From CAYQOX01 sp964419335 (lineage in GTDB: Bacteria; Hinthialibacterota; Hinthialibacteria; Hinthialibacterales; Hinthialibacteraceae), in NCBI GenBank assembly GCA_964419335.1, contig CAYQOX010000034.1, positions 1 to 57,979 on the forward strand: a stretch of 57,979 bases of DNA, read 5' to 3'. Positions 25,419 to 34,432 of this stretch are shown in pieces. The translations under genes and the position numbers were made by a program. Numbering within the stretch: position 1 is the stretch's first letter; each line of letters starts with the position of its first letter. The notes beneath the pieces are model-generated. The model was not told where the DNA came from. It saw nothing but the letters and a program-made list of their open reading frames with translations, and did not search any database.

Positions 25419-26936
25419 TTAGGGAGAGGAATTGTTATTAGGAAGAAAATGAGCACTGCTTTGGAAGATACTCCGGCGGGTTTGAAGACTGAAAAAGATT
25501 TTCTCACCTTGAATCACATAGGCATCCCCGGCTCCACCGGGTTGATTATCTCCGGGAAGTCGTTCTCCTGGGGCACCAATCAATACATCGTCATACCCGT
25601 TTCCTTGAATATCACCAATAGCCGCCACGGAAGAGCCGAAAGAGCTAAAGGCTTTCACACCATCGACGATGACATAATCCATGACCGTGAACTCACCATC
25701 ACTAATGGCTTGAATGTCAATCGTATCAGGCCATTGAGGCCGGCCGAAGAGGAAAATCACACGTCCAGCCAACACTTTCTCGTCCACGGTGGCATTGGGT
25801 TGGGCTACAGCCAAGTCATCAAACCCATCCCCGTTAAGATCGCCTACACCATAGACGCTTTGGGCATTAAGAAAAGTTGTCCCCCAGTTGGAAGCAAACT
25901 TATGTAAGTCAAGCTGCCCTTGATAATCATCACCTAGGAGCAAGTACCAGGTTGAATGATCCCCTTCAAGAAGTAAATCGGAAAAGCCATCCTTGTTCAC
26001 ATCGCCTGCTGAATAAATTTCTCCGTCCGCGTGGTTCATTAAAAACGAACGTTTGGGCGCTGATTCTTGGTCGATATCCTTTTTTCCATAAATAACGAAG
26101 GCTTGCCCATCAAAATCTTTGCCTCCGCGAGGCGAAACGATTGCGAGGTCGGAATAGTTATCATTATTGAGATCAAAGCCTCCAACAATGGCATCCCCGG
26201 TTAGAGCATCCGCCTCTCCCCGTAAGGTTAGTAAGTGATTCCCGGGGATGAAAGAATCTAACACAGGAGGAATTTCTTCTCCGCCTAAAACCACGGTAAT
26301 ATTGCCAACATGGTAGTTCTGATCTTCGACAGAAACCTTTTCGGCGTGCGGGTTCGTAAAAGCCACATCTGGCGAGCCATCCGCATTGAGATCCCCCGCA
26401 GAAACCACACGCACACCGGTATTCCGCACCACAATGCCATCCTCTTTGAGTTCGTTGATAAAACGTTGTTTCGCGGAGTTCTGACGGCCGAAGACAATAT
26501 AGCCTTCCTTTTTCGCTTCAGAACCAAGGGCTAAATCATCAATCCCATCGGCATTTACATCGCCGACACGGGCGATCGAACGTCCAATGCGTGAACGTAC
26601 AGGGCCAATCAATTGAATAATGTTCGAGCGCGATTGATCTAAGGCAATTTGACTTTGTCCGCTTGTGAGCAATGACCCTGGAACGACAAAAACACATCCA
26701 TTGTCGTAGCCGTTCTCGAGTTCTTCGGGATTAAAAGCCGGCGCACCGATGGCGATATCTAACAAACCATCCCCGTCAAAATCGCCAGCCCCAGAGACAC
26801 AATAGCCTAATTCTAGATGATAGGGAGAAGAATATTTTAGGTGAATGGAGCCCAAATCGGTAAGATTGGTATGCACCTGTCCTCCCCATGTCATCATGGT
26901 CACAACTAAGAATATTAGGCTATAAAAAAAACGCAT
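25419..26936 (-). CDS. Exported FG-GAP/integrin-alpha-like seven-bladed propeller
   Basis: 505 residues with a signal peptide (MRFFYSLIFLVVTMMTWGGQ). At least seven FG-GAP repeats follow, each with a calcium-binding loop: GDFDGDGLLDIAIGAP, GDVNADGIDDLALGS, GDLNADGSPDVAF, FDLNNDNYSDLAIVSP, GDVNKDGFSDLLLEG, GDLNGDGFDDLAVAQP and GDIQGNGYDDVLIGAP. Seven repeats would close one integrin-like beta-propeller, so this is an extracellular or periplasmic binding protein. A short tail rich in S/N follows and there is no sorting signal. It stands alone between the ECF operon and a second pseudopilin. The ligand is unknown. Confidence 0.9.
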   Translation of the reverse strand: MRFFYSLIFLVVTMMTWGGQVHTNLTDLGSIHLKYSSPYHLELGYCVSGAGDFDGDGLLDIAIGAPAFNPEELENGYDNGCVFVVPGSLLTSGQSQIALDQSRSNIIQLIGPVRSRIGRSIARVGDVNADGIDDLALGSEAKKEGYIVFGRQNSAKQRFINELKEDGIVVRNTGVRVVSAGDLNADGSPDVAFTNPHAEKVSVEDQNYHVGNITVVLGGEEIPPVLDSFIPGNHLLTLRGEADALTGDAIVGGFDLNNDNYSDLAIVSPRGGKDFDGQAFVIYGKKDIDQESAPKRSFLMNHADGEIYSAGDVNKDGFSDLLLEGDHSTWYLLLGDDYQGQLDLHKFASNWGTTFLNAQSVYGVGDLNGDGFDDLAVAQPNATVDEKVLAGRVIFLFGRPQWPDTIDIQAISDGEFTVMDYVIVDGVKAFSSFGSSVAAIGDIQGNGYDDVLIGAPGERLPGDNQPGGAGDAYVIQGEKIFFSLQTRRSIFQSSAHFLPNNNSSP

Positions 26937-27300
26937 TGAATTTACATACCCCTAACTAGATATACCCATGCATAAATATTGACAAGTTCATCCTATATGC
27001 CTCCCAGGCAAGTCTCCATCATTGTACTCAACGATTTTTATTCATTGTCTAACGAGAAGATGTCAACCTGGTTTCAAGAATGATACCTCTTTTAACCTCA
27101 CAATTTGTTTCGAGTTAGACTCTCTGAGATTAAATTTGTTCAAACTTTAGAACTATATCTTAACTTATAAATTATCTCATAGAAATATGGATTTGTGAAC
27201 GGAAAAAGGATATTTTACAAAAAGAAAAAAAGTCCCTCGATAGAATAGATCGTAGGAACTTTTTTCATGACTACAGAATGATTCTTGAATGTATTATTTA
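26937..27300. other. AT-rich intergenic region
   Basis: 364 bases upstream of the FG-GAP gene and downstream of the second pseudopilin. Apart from the terminator at its right end I see no gene, repeat or RNA element. The left part (near 26940-27060) should contain the FG-GAP promoter. Confidence 0.6.
27224..27266 (-). terminator. Intrinsic terminator after the second pseudopilin
   Basis: On the minus strand an A-rich arm AAAAAAGTTCCTACGAT pairs imperfectly with ATCGAGGGACTTTTTTT around a seven-base loop, ending in seven T. It lies about 35 bases past the pseudopilin stop. Two internal mismatches or bulges interrupt the stem. Confidence 0.65.
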
Positions 27301-27939
27301 TTAGTTTCCACGGCGAACTAAATCACCTCGGCTATTAAGTCCATTGCTAGAATCATAGGACATTCCGCGAAGATTGCCACCAGAATCAACTCCGATGTAC
27401 CCATCTGGGCCAATGCTGATCATAGCAAACTCACCTTCTTTCAAAGGTTCGATGCCCATATCTTGACCCATTTGGTTTCCACTTTGATAAAGATGAATAC
27501 CAAAATCATCACCGCGTCCCGGCTCATTATCGAAGTAAATGTAGCTACGGCCTTGTTCATTCGCGCCAAAGCCAACGTCTTTTTCACGGGGGCTGAAGGG
27601 ATCTTGAGGCACAGACCCGATGTAAGAAACCGGGGAAGTCAGGGGATAATAGGGACCTTCGAAAGTGCTATAAGGCGGCTGAGGACCAACACGGCTAAAC
27701 TTGGTTTCCCAGCGTTCTTGGGCAAAGTCCGCGTTATCATCCCAGTAATCCAGGAGATAAGTTCCTGAATCCATATTGAACATAGAGATGGCAGTAGCCA
27801 CGTTTCTCATATCGGCCTGTGTTCGTGCAATTTTCGCCCGAACCTGGGCATTCAAGAAGTTCGGAACTGCGATCGCGGCCAAAATACCAATGATCGCGAC
27901 AACAATAAGCAATTCAATTAATGTAAATCCACGTTTCAT
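27301..27939 (-). CDS. GspG-like type II pseudopilin
   Basis: 212 residues with the canonical prepilin start MKRGFTLIELLIVVAIIGIL (cleavage after G4, E at +5) and AAGGAG eight bases upstream. The N-terminal helix continues ANFLNAQVRAKIARTQADMR, a common form in 'DUF1559/GspG-like' pseudopilins of planctomycete-type bacteria. The C-terminal half carries EGEFAMISIGPDGYIGVDSGG and YDSSNGLNSRGDLVRRGN. Copies of this family are often numerous and not linked to the secretion machine, as here. It has the same overall form as the pseudopilin at 22943 but is only partly similar outside the helix. Single-gene unit with its own terminator. Confidence 0.92.
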   Translation of the reverse strand: MKRGFTLIELLIVVAIIGILAAIAVPNFLNAQVRAKIARTQADMRNVATAISMFNMDSGTYLLDYWDDNADFAQERWETKFSRVGPQPPYSTFEGPYYPLTSPVSYIGSVPQDPFSPREKDVGFGANEQGRSYIYFDNEPGRGDDFGIHLYQSGNQMGQDMGIEPLKEGEFAMISIGPDGYIGVDSGGNLRGMSYDSSNGLNSRGDLVRRGN

Positions 27940-28123
27940 TTAAGATGCTCCTTATTTTGTACTTGGATATATATAATCTTATATATAAATATAAGAATAC
28001 TAAACAAATAATAAAGTAACGCTGTTTTTGCTCACCGTAAAAAGTTGTATAGTAGAGGTTCTTCTTAATTCAAGGATAGAAGAATAAACGGAAGCAACGA
28101 AAAAGAAAAACAGACTTATTAAT

Positions 28124-28813
28124 ATGGTATATAGATTATATCTCAATTTCAGGAAAGTGACCAGAGATATCCTCCTAATTTTCATGAGTTTATCGACTCT
28201 AGGTTGCGCAAATAAATCGAATGATGCATCCAATAAAATTCATAAAAAAGAAGGTCAATTGATCATTGAAGGTAGGCTATATCCCCACCGTTATAATACT
28301 TATCGTGATCGAGCCCACGGTCATCATTTCATCGTTTGGTCTAAAGGAAGGAATGCAAAAAAAGCCCTTATAGAGACTCCAGTCTGGGACAAAGAAATTC
28401 TAGAAGTTCTTAAGGAAATGGGGGCAAAAACCGGGAATAACCTAAGTCAAGAAACATGGACAAAACGTGAGGACCCAAAATCCCCAGAGCCGGATAAGCA
28501 TGTGCAAGGAAGCCGCATAAAAATCATGGTGGAATGGGAAAAAGAAAAATATGTCATGCATGAATTATTTAAAAACGCGAGTGCGGAAGATTTTGAGATA
28601 CGCGTGGGAGGGCATGAGCACATGATCCCGGTATGGAAATCAGGATGTGTTACTTGTTTATTTTCCTGTCCTGGGGGCAAGACCAGTAATGCCGTTTTTA
28701 CGATTCGAGACCAAGCCATGAACAAGAAAACATTTACTGCCGATGAAGAGAATTTGCCCCAAGATGGTGAAAAAGTCAAAATATATTTTGAGATGGTTGA
28801 AGATCAGGAGTAA
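28124..28813 (+). CDS. Lipoprotein resembling YdjY-domain proteins
   Basis: 229 residues. The N-terminus has a hydrophobic segment ending in a lipobox, STLGC, at about residues 24-28, so the mature protein is probably anchored by a lipidated cysteine. The body reads EGRLYPHRYNTYRDRAHGHH, KALIETPVWDKEILEVLKEMGAKTG, VQGSRIKIMVEW, and late VWKSGCVTCLFSCPGGKTSN with clustered cysteines. The order (A-L-I-E-T... ei-x-xL-x-x-x-GA... G-x-x-v-x-v-x-v-x-W) resembles YdjY-domain proteins of unknown function. The CVTC/SC cluster could bind metal or form disulfides. It is the only plus-strand gene between two minus-strand groups, and its end overlaps the NtrC-type gene by 10 bases tail to tail. Confidence 0.7.
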   Translation: MVYRLYLNFRKVTRDILLIFMSLSTLGCANKSNDASNKIHKKEGQLIIEGRLYPHRYNTYRDRAHGHHFIVWSKGRNAKKALIETPVWDKEILEVLKEMGAKTGNNLSQETWTKREDPKSPEPDKHVQGSRIKIMVEWEKEKYVMHELFKNASAEDFEIRVGGHEHMIPVWKSGCVTCLFSCPGGKTSNAVFTIRDQAMNKKTFTADEENLPQDGEKVKIYFEMVEDQE

Positions 28814-30219
28814 GACTCATTTTCGGGTTCCGTTTCGGGTTGGGCAAACTGGCGGGGATCAATTCCTAACTCATTGAGTTTCACATGCAGATTTTTGCGA
28901 TGAACATTCGAGAGTTGTGAAGCACGGGAGACATTGCCATTGGTTCTCTTAAGAAGATGGGTGAAATAATGAATTTCAAATTCATCTAAAACAAAGCGTT
29001 TGGCTTCTTTGTAAGGTTGGTTTAACAATTCTTTTTTATAGCCACCAAGATGAGAAGAGGGAGCTAACGAAGTTTGGAAAGAAGGGAGTAAGGTTTTCAC
29101 ATCGGTGGTTCTTAACACCAGGGCCCGCTCAACTAGATTTTCTAATTCACGCACATTTCCAGGCCAGTGATAGCGCATCAACATTTCAATTTCTTCGGCA
29201 GAAAAGCGAAGTGTGGAATTGCCTTTGGATTTCTTTTCTAAGAAATGTTCAACAAAGAGGGGTATATCTTCACGACGTTCCCGCAAAGGGGGGACTTTAA
29301 TCGGGACGACATTGAGGCGAAAAAACAAATCAGAACGAAAGTTACCCTGAGCCACTTTTTCTTCTAAATCATGAGAGGTCGCCGCAATAACCCGAACATT
29401 CACCTTTTTTTGTTGGGAGCCGCCCACGGGTTCAATAATTTGTTCTTCGATAACCCGCAAGATTTTCCCTTGCATCCGATACGGCAATTCTGCAATTTCA
29501 TCAAAAAATAAGGTTCCCCCATTTGCCAATTCAAATTTGCCGGATAAAGGCATCGTTGGTTTTGCCATCATGCCGCGAATCTGTCCGAACAGGTCGATCT
29601 CCATAAGGTCAGCAGGAACCCCATGACATTGGATCGGAATAAAGGGACGTTCTTTGCGTGCGCTTTTTTTATGGATCGTCCGGGCAATGGATTCTTTGCC
29701 GCAGCCGCTTTCGCCTTGGATAAGAATTACGTTATGATTGGAGGCGAGGCGGTGAATTAGCTCAAAAACATGCAACATTTGAGGGTCATTGCCAACCAGT
29801 GCGCCTTCAAAGCGAGCAGAAAGTTCTTGCTTTAAGTAGAGATTTTCAAGTTCGAGATGTTGAACCTGGAGGGCTTTATTTACAGTAAAGCGGATTTCAT
29901 CCAAGTCGCAGGGTTTGAGTAAATAATCGTGAGCCCCACTTTTTAAGGCTTCGACTGCGTTTTCGATGGTGCCATAGGCGGTAAGGATAATTACAGGGAG
30001 GTAATGACTCATGCTTTGGACCGCCTTGAGGACAGACATTCCTCCTCCTCCCGGCATACGGAGATCGGTCAGCACGAGGCTTAAGGATGTGGTTTTGATG
30101 ATTTGAGCGGCTTTGTCTGCGTCCTTGGCTTCAATCACTTCATGGCCGTCTTCCATCAAAGCCAAGGAAAGAATTTTCCTCATTTTGGCTTCATCGTCGG
30201 CCACGAGGATGGTTGCCAT
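28804..30219 (-). CDS. NtrC-type response regulator with an altered sigma-54 contact loop
   Basis: 471 residues. The receiver domain (1-120) has D8/D9, phosphoacceptor D52 in LVLTDLRMPG and K102. The AAA+ domain (about 140-370) has Walker A GESGCGKE (169-176), Walker B GGTLFFDE (234-241) and arginine-finger region NFRSDLFFRLN. The C-terminal Fis-type helix-turn-helix is NVSRASQLSNVHRKNLHVKL. The loop that normally reads GAFTGA, and contacts sigma-54, here reads GMMAKP (about 216-221) in DLFGQIRGMMAKPTMPLSG. Such loss is known in NtrC relatives that regulate sigma-70 promoters. No sensor kinase is adjacent. It lies upstream of nothing else on this strand; a prepilin-like gene and a TPR gene precede it. 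GGGAGAG marks the start. Confidence 0.9.
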   Translation of the reverse strand: MATILVADDEAKMRKILSLALMEDGHEVIEAKDADKAAQIIKTTSLSLVLTDLRMPGGGGMSVLKAVQSMSHYLPVIILTAYGTIENAVEALKSGAHDYLLKPCDLDEIRFTVNKALQVQHLELENLYLKQELSARFEGALVGNDPQMLHVFELIHRLASNHNVILIQGESGCGKESIARTIHKKSARKERPFIPIQCHGVPADLMEIDLFGQIRGMMAKPTMPLSGKFELANGGTLFFDEIAELPYRMQGKILRVIEEQIIEPVGGSQQKKVNVRVIAATSHDLEEKVAQGNFRSDLFFRLNVVPIKVPPLRERREDIPLFVEHFLEKKSKGNSTLRFSAEEIEMLMRYHWPGNVRELENLVERALVLRTTDVKTLLPSFQTSLAPSSHLGGYKKELLNQPYKEAKRFVLDEFEIHYFTHLLKRTNGNVSRASQLSNVHRKNLHVKLNELGIDPRQFAQPETEPENESYS

Positions 30220-30278
30220 TATGACTCTCCCGAAACGACATTGCTTCCATTATAAAACAACAGGAATCCAAGAGAAAC

Positions 30279-30806
30279 TTAAAAATCCACATCAAGTTCC
30301 CCATCCACTAAGCTCATATCGCACTGATGTAAATCTGTATTTTCGAAACGCGGTTCATCGCCTAAGGTGCAGGTCGGAGGTTGAACTTTACCATCTTCGC
30401 CCAAGATCAGGCTATATTGATGATCGCCGACATCGATACAATCGGGTTCGGCTCCTACTTTATAATAGGCGGGAATCGAGGTATCAAAGCGGATCATTTC
30501 TCCCCCCTGGACCCGTTCCAGCAGTTCGTTCAACTCAAATAGTTCGCAGATTTGTTCACCCGGTTGGGTGTCATGGCGTTCGGCTAAGTAGGTTAAACAA
30601 TCGGCCATAAGGGTAAGCCGATGCGAACACTCACGTCCCCGTAAGGTTTCCAAAGCAGAGAAATAATTCGGAATGGCGATGAAGGCGATTAAGACTACAC
30701 TCAAAGCCAAAGCGATTATTTCCCACAGTGCTAAGCCAAAGAACGTATTGGTGGTTTTGGATTGGTTATAGACCGAATCCAGTGTGTTTGTTGCTTCTGT
30801 ATTCAT
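30279..30806 (-). CDS. Non-canonical prepilin-like protein with a long leader
   Basis: 175 residues. The N-terminal 24 residues (MNTEATNTLDSV...) end in TFFG, followed by LALWEIIALALSVVLIAFIA and IPNYFSALETLRG. This gives glycine at -1 and glutamate at +5 of the mature helix, the two features needed by prepilin peptidase, but W at +4 and a long polar leader make it atypical. The remaining 110 residues include two cysteine pairs (SHRLTLMADCLTYL, EQICELFEL; PDCIDVGD, TCTLGD). It overlaps the upstream TPR gene by four bases (ATGA), so the two are coupled. It may be a minor pilin of a surface structure. It could instead be a simple single-helix membrane protein. Confidence 0.65.
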   Translation of the reverse strand: MNTEATNTLDSVYNQSKTTNTFFGLALWEIIALALSVVLIAFIAIPNYFSALETLRGRECSHRLTLMADCLTYLAERHDTQPGEQICELFELNELLERVQGGEMIRFDTSIPAYYKVGAEPDCIDVGDHQYSLILGEDGKVQPPTCTLGDEPRFENTDLHQCDMSLVDGELDVDF

Positions 30807-33295
30807 GGATTCACCGTTGATAAGTTATGCTGCATTTCCAATCGAGCGAGATCGGAAAAGATGGTATCTGGAAATTCCAGGAGTAAATCTTGATACTGGG
30901 TTGCACTTTGGGCCTCATCAGCCGTTTGGGTACTTTGCAATAATTTTAACTGAACTATACCATGAATCACGGGATGATCAACATCAACTAACAAACGTTT
31001 CCATTCTTCTCGTGCACCTTCTTTATCCCCTTGATTCTTAAGTAATTGGCCAATCTCATAGCGTGCCCATTCTTCCATGTCTTCTCCGTAATGTTTAACC
31101 GCAAGTTGGCGTAAAAAGGGAACCGCATCGGAAAAACGTCCTTGTAATTGATATAGATTAGCCAATTGATATAGTTCCAAGGCTTCCCCCACCAAGGGTT
31201 CCAGCATAACCATCATCCGTAAGGCATCATTAGCACGCTTCCAGTAGGTATCCTTTTCAACCAATTCTTGTAATAAATGCTCGGCTTGTTCCATATTACC
31301 TAAAACCAGATGGGTTTTGGCAAGAAGGTAAAGAGCTTCGGTTTTTTGAGGTTGGAAATGTATTTGTTCAAGCAAGTCGATTGCAGCGTTTAAGGAGGAA
31401 AATTCCAGCATCGCCCGAGCCCGTAAAAATTGTAAACGATCGATCTGCTTCTCTGTCAGAGGACGATCAAGCGTATGGGAAGCGTCTTCAATATTCCGGA
31501 TGGCTTGTAGTGCTGCTCCCGGTTGGTAAGCATCCAGGCGTAGTTCGGAATATTTCATCAAGCGATCAACTAACACATTGGATAGAGGAATCGTTTCTGT
31601 AGTATCCAAAACCATTTCGACAGAGGGCCGCATTAAGGCCGCAGCCTTTTTTTTCTCTTCAATAGATTCTTCCCTACTCAACAATTGGGCCAGTTCTCGT
31701 TTGGCGGTATGTTGATACTTGTTGTCCTCAGGAATAGAGCGTAAGCATTGTTTCGCCCATTGCGTATGCCCCTGTTTCACAGCGGCTTGGGCTAAATTCA
31801 AATGCCACAACCCGGCAGGGTCTGATTCGGCAAGTTGGTTCAGTTCCTCCATGAAGGCAGGTTGGATTGCCAATTCTAACAAAGGGGTACGAATCCATTC
31901 TGGAACCTCGTCAAAGGCGCGGCCAGTCGCATTCTTTAAAAGAGAAGCGATGAGAGGCTTGCTGTCTGGCATTCTTTCAGCAAAATTAAGGATGGAGTTA
32001 CTTACGCGTTCTGGCTTTACACCGCCGGTAGCCACGGCGATTTCGTACGCCGAAAAAGCTTGATCATAAAGCCCCAGGCGTAAGGCGGTATCGGCTTCAT
32101 TGGAAGCGAGTTTGGGTTGGATGTTTTCAATATTATTTTCAAGTATTTCTTCGGCTTCCTCTTGTAAACCCAGAGAATAGATTTTTTCTGCCGCTTTTAA
32201 TTTCGAAAGAGGATTACCCGGCTGCAATTCCATCCATTCTCTCCACAAGGTCAAGGCTTCATCAGAGTTCCCAGCTTTAACCAGCATGGTGCTTAACCGT
32301 TCGCGATGAGATAAATCCAGCGGGGAGTGTTTGACGATTCGTTGCATGATAGCGATGGCTTCTTCTCTGCCCCGCTGATCTTCGACCAAATCAACCCATA
32401 GATTCAACAAATCTTTGGGAATTTGAGATAACAAAGCTCCGACCGCATCGACGGGATTTTGATTTTCTTGCAGCAAAACATTTTCCAAACGTTGTAAAGC
32501 CTCTTCCACTTGTCCATCCAGTTGGAGGAGTTCAAGTTCCAGCATTAAATGAGAAAATAAATGATCCCCTTTTTGGCGTTGCTCTTGGACACGCTGTAAA
32601 AGATCATCAAAAGCGTCTATCTGGGTATAGGTTTCGTACATAGAATCAGCGGATTGGCGCGCTTTGGCCAGTTGTTGCGGCCATAAGGATTCATACAGTT
32701 CGTAACTTTCCTCCAGCATACCTTGTTTTCGAAAGAGGGAGGCTAAATTCCATCCCAAGGTTTCGCGAAATTGGGGAATAATTAAAGAACGTAATTTTTC
32801 CATTTCTTCTTGGGAAACGGATTGGTAAGAATAGTTTTCGAGAATCCGCATTAAATAGAGAGTTTTATTACTGGAGGTTCCCTTTTCAAAAAGTTCCCAA
32901 TACTGTTGAGCGGCTTTTTTATAATATCCCGCCCGTTCTAAGGCATCGGCATAGCGTTGGGTGTAATAATCAATCCGGGCGTTATCGGGAGCAGAAGAAT
33001 CCGATTCCACGATCTCTTGAATCTTTTCATAATATTTCACCGCTTCGGCTGAACGCGCCTGTGATTCCTCAATTAGAGCCATTTGACCGAGAACATTGAT
33101 TTTATCGGGATAGTTTTCCCAGTCGGGAGATTCCATCATCCGTTGATAGTAATATGCAGCGGTTACATGATCACCGTCAAACAAAGCCGCATTGGCTTGG
33201 GAACGAAGTTGATTCAAGTTATTCGACTGTGCCCATGAAAGCGTCAGAGAAAAGAAAAAGAGTAAAAGCCAAACAATGGCATGAAATCGAAACAT
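30803..33295 (-). CDS. Exported tetratricopeptide-repeat protein
   Basis: 830 residues with a signal peptide (MFRFHAIVWLLLFFFSLTLSWA). Almost the whole mature protein is helical TPR-like repeats, for example NAALFDGDHVTAAYYYQRMM, YADALERAGYYKKAAQQYWE, ALYLLAKTHLVLGNMEQAEHL and LANLYQLQGRFSDAVPFLRQL. TPR proteins scaffold complexes; in the periplasm such proteins assist secretion or pilus assembly. GAGGTCGTT precedes the ATG. It is translationally coupled to the prepilin-like gene downstream, so the two products may work together. A terminator at 33332-33360 separates it from the UspA gene upstream. Confidence 0.88.
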   Translation of the reverse strand: MFRFHAIVWLLLFFFSLTLSWAQSNNLNQLRSQANAALFDGDHVTAAYYYQRMMESPDWENYPDKINVLGQMALIEESQARSAEAVKYYEKIQEIVESDSSAPDNARIDYYTQRYADALERAGYYKKAAQQYWELFEKGTSSNKTLYLMRILENYSYQSVSQEEMEKLRSLIIPQFRETLGWNLASLFRKQGMLEESYELYESLWPQQLAKARQSADSMYETYTQIDAFDDLLQRVQEQRQKGDHLFSHLMLELELLQLDGQVEEALQRLENVLLQENQNPVDAVGALLSQIPKDLLNLWVDLVEDQRGREEAIAIMQRIVKHSPLDLSHRERLSTMLVKAGNSDEALTLWREWMELQPGNPLSKLKAAEKIYSLGLQEEAEEILENNIENIQPKLASNEADTALRLGLYDQAFSAYEIAVATGGVKPERVSNSILNFAERMPDSKPLIASLLKNATGRAFDEVPEWIRTPLLELAIQPAFMEELNQLAESDPAGLWHLNLAQAAVKQGHTQWAKQCLRSIPEDNKYQHTAKRELAQLLSREESIEEKKKAAALMRPSVEMVLDTTETIPLSNVLVDRLMKYSELRLDAYQPGAALQAIRNIEDASHTLDRPLTEKQIDRLQFLRARAMLEFSSLNAAIDLLEQIHFQPQKTEALYLLAKTHLVLGNMEQAEHLLQELVEKDTYWKRANDALRMMVMLEPLVGEALELYQLANLYQLQGRFSDAVPFLRQLAVKHYGEDMEEWARYEIGQLLKNQGDKEGAREEWKRLLVDVDHPVIHGIVQLKLLQSTQTADEAQSATQYQDLLLEFPDTIFSDLARLEMQHNLSTVNP

Positions 33296-33331
33296 AACGA
33301 CCTCGGTAAGATAAAAATTTGGATTAAGAAG

Positions 33332-33360
33332 AAAAAACTCTCCTCTAGAAGGCGAGTTTT
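33332..33360 (-). terminator. Intrinsic terminator after the UspA gene
   Basis: On the minus strand AAAACTCGCC / GGAGAGTTTT form a stem with one mismatch and a six-base loop (TTCTAG-like), followed by TTTTTTC. It lies about 40 bases past the UspA stop. Confidence 0.75.
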
Positions 33361-33401
33361 GACAACCCCAGAGAACTAAACTTTATTCAAGCGTCGGTTC
33401 A

Positions 33402-34256
33402 TTAGTGGTGCAAGAGTAAAGCCCGGTTGACATTACGAAGGACGCGTTCCGTGGTACTCCCAAGAACCATTTCGCGCACGTGGCTATGACCATAAGCGCC
33501 CATGGCTACGAGATCGGCGTCTTCTTCTTCCGCGGCAGCCACAATTTGTTCAGCCGGTTCACCTTTGCGAGTGACAAGCACATCATAAATACTATAGGCT
33601 TCTAAATAGCGAACGGCTTTTTCAGCGATCTTGCGAGCCTTTTCTTCGTCATCATCAACAACAAGCAGTTTCAATGAGGTGGAGCGGTCGGGACAGGCAG
33701 AACAAAAACGAGCCGCGGTTTGGATGGCTTTCACAGAATAGTCACTTCCATCGAAACAAGCTAAGACTTTACGTAAGGGGCGATAGGTGTGTGGAGTAAC
33801 GATGACGGGTAGGGCGGATCGGCGTACCACGTTCTCAAGATTGGAACCTAATAACCCCGAGGAGAAGGGGGCTCCAACCCCACGCTGGCCAAGGAAAAGA
33901 ATATCGCAGCAGCTGCATTCTTCCAAGATGGTATCGGTCACGATCCCTTCCCGCACTTCGCACTGGAAATCAATCCCCTGTTTTTCACATTCTGTTTTAA
34001 TCCGTTGTAGAATTTCTTCTGCCCTTTCACGTTGTTTAAGCAAAAGTTCATTTTTTTCGAAAACGGCTTCATCAAAAAGGGGTGGAAAATCCGCGGTTGG
34101 ATAATAGTAGGGATAGACGATGGCAAATTCTTTATGGTCAACAACGCTCAATCCCATAATCCGTGCATTCCAAATCTTGGCAAATTCTACAGCGTACCGA
34201 GTGCATACTTCGCTATAACGTGATGCATCCACCGCCAATAAGATTGATTTAAACAT
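33402..34256 (-). CDS. Tandem universal stress protein (two UspA domains)
   Basis: 284 residues from the ATG at 34256, which follows GGAGAGTGACA; eight extra upstream codons are not used. Two UspA domains in tandem: residues about 1-150 (MFKSILLAVDASRYSE ... LFLGQRGVGAPFSSGLLGS) and 155-284 (KVLACFDGSDYSVKAIQ ... GAYGHSHVREMVLGSTTERV). The second has an exact ATP-binding G-2x-G-9x-G-S motif; the first has a close variant. Both are expected to bind ATP in the cytoplasm and to help survival in stress or anaerobiosis. It is a single-gene unit with its own terminator. The partner is unknown. Confidence 0.93.
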   Translation of the reverse strand: MFKSILLAVDASRYSEVCTRYAVEFAKIWNARIMGLSVVDHKEFAIVYPYYYPTADFPPLFDEAVFEKNELLLKQRERAEEILQRIKTECEKQGIDFQCEVREGIVTDTILEECSCCDILFLGQRGVGAPFSSGLLGSNLENVVRRSALPVIVTPHTYRPLRKVLACFDGSDYSVKAIQTAARFCSACPDRSTSLKLLVVDDDEEKARKIAEKAVRYLEAYSIYDVLVTRKGEPAEQIVAAAEEEDADLVAMGAYGHSHVREMVLGSTTERVLRNVNRALLLHH

Positions 34257-34432
34257 TGTCACTCTCCATAAAAAAAACACTCATAGGGCCCGCGTTCGAT
34301 TGAAAAAAACTCCACTTTGACGACTCAAAGGTAAAAATATTTACTTACATTGTACCATGAATCCTCTTGTTCTACCTACAATTTCCCTCTTCTTTTGATA
34401 TAAAACTCCCTAAGAAAGACCCCCAAAAGGTC

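Noticed and set aside
28000..28233. 77-codon minus-strand frame before the YdjY-like gene
   Set aside because: Overlaps the lipoprotein signal region, has no ribosome site and no family character.
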